From Candidatus Poribacteria bacterium (GTDB lineage: Bacteria; Poribacteria; WGA-4E; WGA-3G): DNA of 7,345 nt. This document shows, one piece after another, positions 4,634 through 7,345 of this stretch. A program made the position numbers and the translations under genes. Position 1 is the stretch's first letter; each line of letters starts with the position of its first letter. Where the stretch lies: contig JAPPDN010000242.1 of the NCBI GenBank assembly GCA_028824575.1, positions 1 through 7,345 on the forward strand. Direction: 5' to 3'. Below the pieces are notes generated by a model that was given only the letters and a program-made list of their open reading frames with translations, was not told where the DNA came from and ran no database searches.

Positions 4634-6436
4634 TTAAAAGATCCCGTTTATGAACAAGGCAGCACGTATGAAGTCTGCCTCTTGAAACCCGGTTGCATAG
4701 AGGACATTCGTCTCGTCAATATAGGTGTATCTGTTTTTGCCGAAAAAGTGTGTGATTTCAAAATTCAAGCGGAATGTCCGACTTAAATCGTAATGGACCC
4801 CTGCGCCCCAGTCGGAGAGATTCGCGTTGAAGTCAAAGAAGCGATAGTTGGCTGGATTCAGCGCATCGTTGACGAAATCAAGGCGTATGAGGCTGAAATA
4901 CGCAAATGCGCGTGCTTCCCGATAATTGTAGAGGCTATGGTCGCGTATCCATGTGAAATCGATCTGGATGCGATCGTCCCAAGAGTTTTCAGTCGCCCTA
5001 TCATCTTGATTGAAACTGCCGCGAAAGTCTACAAAATCCCTTGCGCGATAATAACTTGTATCGGTCATTCGGACGTAAGTAAGCCGATTGGAAAGCGCGA
5101 GACGAAACGACTCGTTCAGATCATAAGAGAGGATTAGATTTGCATGCGCCGTATCCTGAATAATCTGCTCATCAAAATCGGATTTGGTATAGAGATCGGC
5201 ATCCAAATCATCCTGATTATCGATTTCAATGTCGTGCAGATCGCGTGTATAACGGAGTTTGAGTTCCGTCTGGAACATCGAAGAAAACAAGGAGGTGATC
5301 GGCGCATATTTCCTAAACAATAACTCCGCTGGATTGAGATAGTAAAGATTTCCGCTTCCATCAATCCCCTTGAGTTGCAATGCGACATCGGTTTCAACTT
5401 CCCGTCGAAACGGGATCAGCAGCTTCTGAGTATATTCACCATCTGTGGTAAACCGTTGGATACGCCGCAGCCGGTAACGAAACAGCCGTGTATCACCGCT
5501 GTAACGTCGCGTCGGATCGTCAAGCCGATTTGGAAGCGTGGAGGCGAAATCTTTTAAGTACTTCGCCGTATCCGCGACAAGGAGTGTGCCATCTGTCAAT
5601 GCTGCTATCCGAAAGGGAGCGATAAATTGTCCAGCCGCATCGCCGTATTCACCGAAGGCACGTAAGAACTTCCCTTCGGCACTATACTTCAGGACCCGAT
5701 GTCCTTTTTCATCAACAACGTAGAGATTGCCCGCTGCGTCTACTGTCATATCCACGGGATGTACGAGGCGGCCTGTCCCCGGTTGCGCGAGCGGATACTG
5801 AGCAACAGGTTCACCTTCTGAACTGAGTTTGTAAACCGTTCCACCATCGCAAACATAGAGGTTTCCATTTGCATCTACCGTTAGAAGAAACGCCCGTTTT
5901 GTATCTCCTTGTGGAATAATGAGTGCATAATTACCGTCAGCATCCAAACCCGGTGAAGCGGCTTCAAGGGGTGCTATCCGCTGACTGAAGTCTTGTATCG
6001 GATAACTTGCGATAAACACACCCTGCGTATCAAATTTATGGACACACGGACCGTAGTTATAGATTTTGGGTCCCAAGGTCGTTTGTAAGCTGGAGTCCGA
6101 AATCTGAACGAACATCCAATCCATTACATAGATGCTACTATCCGCGCCAACGGCGATAGCCGTCGGATTGATGAACCGAAATTCGCTCTCTGTCTCCATC
6201 TGGATGTGAAATAGAAAGCTCCCTATTTCATTGAACTTCTGGATTCGGAAGTTATCTGTATCAACGACATAAATGGCACCGTCAGGTCCAAACGCCATGA
6301 ACAAAGTCTCTGCGAATTGTGCCTCACCTTCACCTTTTCCACCAAACTCAACAACAAATTCAAATTCTTGTGCGGCGTTTATGTGTATCGGAAGCAGCAA
6401 CAATAGACTAAGCATTAATTTTTTTATTTTAAACAT
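4634..6436 (-). CDS. Exported NHL-propeller protein with C-terminal outer-membrane-like beta-barrel region
   Basis: The 600-residue product starts with a signal peptide: Lys-rich tip, Leu-rich core at 7-16, likely cleavage around Ala21/Ala22. Residues about 25-380 hold NHL-type blades, for example FAETLFMAFGPDGAIYVVDT, VHPVDMTVDAAGNLYVVDEK and FIAPFRIAALTDGTLLVADT. Residues about 388-600 change character to alternating amphipathic strands rich in Tyr, Phe, Arg and Asp. The protein ends with Phe after RAALFINGI, as in many outer-membrane barrels recognised by the BAM machinery. About eight strands can be guessed. The propeller would then sit in the periplasm or on the surface, anchored by a small barrel; ligand unknown. 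The ATG at 6434-6436 has no ribosome site, but no better start exists before the signal peptide. It lies 90 bases downstream of nusB on the same strand. Confidence 0.75.
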   Translation of the reverse strand: MFKIKKLMLSLLLLLPIHINAAQEFEFVVEFGGKGEGEAQFAETLFMAFGPDGAIYVVDTDNFRIQKFNEIGSFLFHIQMETESEFRFINPTAIAVGADSSIYVMDWMFVQISDSSLQTTLGPKIYNYGPCVHKFDTQGVFIASYPIQDFSQRIAPLEAASPGLDADGNYALIIPQGDTKRAFLLTVDANGNLYVCDGGTVYKLSSEGEPVAQYPLAQPGTGRLVHPVDMTVDAAGNLYVVDEKGHRVLKYSAEGKFLRAFGEYGDAAGQFIAPFRIAALTDGTLLVADTAKYLKDFASTLPNRLDDPTRRYSGDTRLFRYRLRRIQRFTTDGEYTQKLLIPFRREVETDVALQLKGIDGSGNLYYLNPAELLFRKYAPITSLFSSMFQTELKLRYTRDLHDIEIDNQDDLDADLYTKSDFDEQIIQDTAHANLILSYDLNESFRLALSNRLTYVRMTDTSYYRARDFVDFRGSFNQDDRATENSWDDRIQIDFTWIRDHSLYNYREARAFAYFSLIRLDFVNDALNPANYRFFDFNANLSDWGAGVHYDLSRTFRLNFEITHFFGKNRYTYIDETNVLYATGFQEADFIRAALFINGIF

Positions 6437-6526
6437 GTGCTATTTTTATTTCTATGGGTCCTTGATCTTTTATTTTTTTGAATGCAGCGTCTATTCCACA
6501 GTCAAATATTTAGCGTTTAGACACAT

Positions 6527-6928
6527 TTATGTATTTTTTGGGATGTTATCTAAGACTCCGTTAATAAATTTTGGGGAATCTGGGGTACTGTAAACTTTCG
6601 CGATTTCAACCGCCTCATTAATTGAAGTCGCTGGATCAATATCACTAAGGTAAAGAATCTCATAAGCCGCGCATCGCAGGATAGAGAGGTCTACGACAGG
6701 CATCCGATGGAGTTTCCAATTTTTAGAGGTGTTTTGAAGCAATTCATCAATTACATCAAGATGTGAAGTGGTGCCCTCAACGAGTTCCACCACGAACGGA
6801 CGGAGTTTGGCAGATGTATCGTGGCTCTGCCAAAACTGTTCCATGACAACCGGTACCGGCGCGTTGGTGAGTTGAATCTGATATAGCATTTGCATCGCGA
6901 CGATGCGAGATTGCCGACGAAGAGACAT
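6527..6928 (-). CDS. nusB: Transcription antitermination factor NusB
   Basis: The 133-residue protein is the usual size for NusB and helical throughout. Recognisable family elements, in order: the Arg-rich N-terminal RNA-binding helix (RRQSRIVAMQMLYQ, residues 4-17), the central VVELVEG (46-52), WKLHRMPVVDLSILRCAAYE (71-90), INEAVEIAKVYS (103-114) and FINGVLD (121-127). NusB pairs with NusE (ribosomal protein S10), binds boxA RNA and prevents early termination in rRNA operons. The ATG at 6928 gives the standard N-terminus; a weak GGAG lies at 6944-6947, about 15 bases away. Expression is from an exact-consensus promoter at 6995-7023. The usual partner ribH is not adjacent; the downstream gene is the NHL-barrel protein. 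Confidence 0.95.
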   Translation of the reverse strand: MSLRRQSRIVAMQMLYQIQLTNAPVPVVMEQFWQSHDTSAKLRPFVVELVEGTTSHLDVIDELLQNTSKNWKLHRMPVVDLSILRCAAYEILYLSDIDPATSINEAVEIAKVYSTPDSPKFINGVLDNIPKNT

Positions 6929-6994
6929 TAGAGTTCTTGGTTCTCCGATTTCCAGTAATACGTGAATTTTATTCGGTTAGATACACTATTCTGT

Positions 6995-7023
6995 ATTATA
7001 CACGGTTTTAGGCGACATGTCAA
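6995..7023 (-). promoter_or_regulatory. Consensus sigma70 promoter of nusB
   Basis: TTGACA (7018-7023) and TATAAT (6995-7000) on the minus strand are separated by exactly 17 bases, a perfect match in both boxes. Transcription would start near 6988, leaving a leader of about 60 bases before the nusB ATG. Confidence 0.85.
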
Positions 7024-7140
7024 ACAAAATACCAGAAGAGGCAGTCAGCAGCTCGTGAACGGAAACCCGGCGGAGCGTGCCTACTACTTTACGAATTCTG
7101 CTGTAAATATACAAAAAAGCGGATACAATGTCTGAAATAC

Positions 7141-7169
7141 TTGACAATTCTATAAAAAAACTTTAGAAT
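7141..7169 (+). promoter_or_regulatory. Sigma70 promoter of the gamma-glutamyltransferase-family gene
   Basis: A perfect TTGACA (7141-7146), a 17-base spacer and TAGAAT (7164-7169; 5 of 6 consensus positions) on the plus strand. Transcription would start near 7176, about 28 bases before the GTG start. An inverted repeat of 7-base arms (AATTCTA 7146-7152, TAGAATT 7164-7170) overlaps both boxes and could be an operator. The rest of the 275-bp divergent region (about 7024-7140) shows no gene. Confidence 0.75.
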
Positions 7170-7190
7170 TCCGTATATTAGCCTTCAGCG

Positions 7191-7196
7191 AAAGGA
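7191..7196 (+). promoter_or_regulatory. Ribosome binding site of the gamma-glutamyltransferase-family gene
   Basis: AAAGGA, 7 bases before the GTG at 7204. This selects GTG as the start; the only ATG in the visible frame (7276) lies inside the conserved N-terminal motif region. Confidence 0.65.
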
Positions 7197-7203
7197 AAAA
7201 TTT

Positions 7204-7345
7204 GTGAATTCACACAAAAGAGATTACGGTACTGTTGCAGGGCCCCACCCTCGCACCGCGCAAGCCGGGTTCGAGATGCTCCTTGCTGGTGGAAACGCTG
7301 TTGATGCTGCTGTCGCCGCGGCATTTGCGGAAGGGGTCGTGGAAC
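7204..7345 (+). CDS. Gamma-glutamyltransferase-family protein, N-terminal fragment (runs off window)
   Basis: Only the first 47 codons are visible, from GTG 7204. They carry the hallmark beginning of gamma-glutamyltranspeptidases: VAGPHPRTAQAG (11-22) leading into MLLAGGNAVDAAVAAAFA (25-42) and GVVE. Family members are Ntn hydrolases that self-cleave before a Thr to make two subunits and transfer or hydrolyse gamma-glutamyl groups such as that of glutathione. The catalytic Thr lies beyond the window. Unlike E. coli Ggt there is no signal peptide, since the conserved domain begins about ten residues in, so a cytoplasmic member is likely. This group includes proteins of other specificity (cephalosporin acylase-like, CapD-like). 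It is transcribed away from nusB. Confidence 0.85.
   Translation, partial: MNSHKRDYGTVAGPHPRTAQAGFEMLLAGGNAVDAAVAAAFAEGVVE

Noticed and set aside
4793..5137. Plus-strand open frame of 114 codons and shorter ones nearby
   Set aside because: Antisense shadows of the 600-residue NHL-barrel gene without ribosome sites or family resemblance.
6437..6526. Separate promoter for the NHL-barrel gene (TTGACT at 6500-6505, minus)
   Set aside because: At 17 bases the -10 would be TTCAAA, a poor match. The gap shows no convincing promoter, ribosome site or terminator, so transcription from nusB is more likely.
7031..7110. Possible small RNA or hairpin in the divergent region
   Set aside because: Only 4-5 base-pair stems (GCTC/GAGC) can be drawn, and no terminator or known RNA pattern is visible.

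Overview
The window is a gene-dense, mostly single-direction segment of what looks like a Gram-negative-type bacterium. Supporting this are an exported protein whose C-terminus resembles an outer-membrane barrel, and several near-consensus sigma70-type promoters. The mix of two different NHL-propeller proteins, an Rpn-like PD-(D/E)XK protein and a short dispersed-looking palindrome recalls uncultured environmental lineages such as Candidatus Poribacteria. That assignment is inference from memory, not a demonstrated match.

Layout. At 1-696 (minus, cut by the window edge) is an NAD(P)-dependent 6-phosphogluconate/3-hydroxyisobutyrate-dehydrogenase-like protein with a DUF1932-type C-terminal part. 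Back-to-back promoters (728-756 minus, 770-798 plus) separate it from a plus-strand Rpn/DUF4351-like putative nuclease (about 805-1668). Then comes a 203-bp convergent intergenic region holding a 60-bp imperfect palindrome (1781-1840).

From 6928 down to 1872 everything reads on the minus strand. nusB has an exact TTGACA-17-TATAAT promoter. It is followed by a 600-residue exported protein combining an NHL propeller with a C-terminal beta-barrel-like region. A second promoter (4600-4628) starts a tight cluster of three genes. These are a PD-(D/E)XK-like protein, an NHL propeller that keeps the residues known to be catalytic in peptidyl-alpha-hydroxyglycine alpha-amidating lyase (PAL), and a NicO-type nickel/cobalt transporter with a very large His-rich loop. 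The transporter reading frame is interrupted by one in-frame TAA inside the loop, with the second half continuing in the same frame.

At the right edge a gamma-glutamyltransferase-family gene starts on the plus strand (7204 onward, truncated) behind its own strong promoter, divergent from nusB.

The points most worth checking are the intact PAL-type active site in a small bacterial NHL protein linked to a metal transporter, the lone in-frame stop in that transporter, the NHL plus outer-membrane-barrel fusion, and the palindrome next to the Rpn-like gene.
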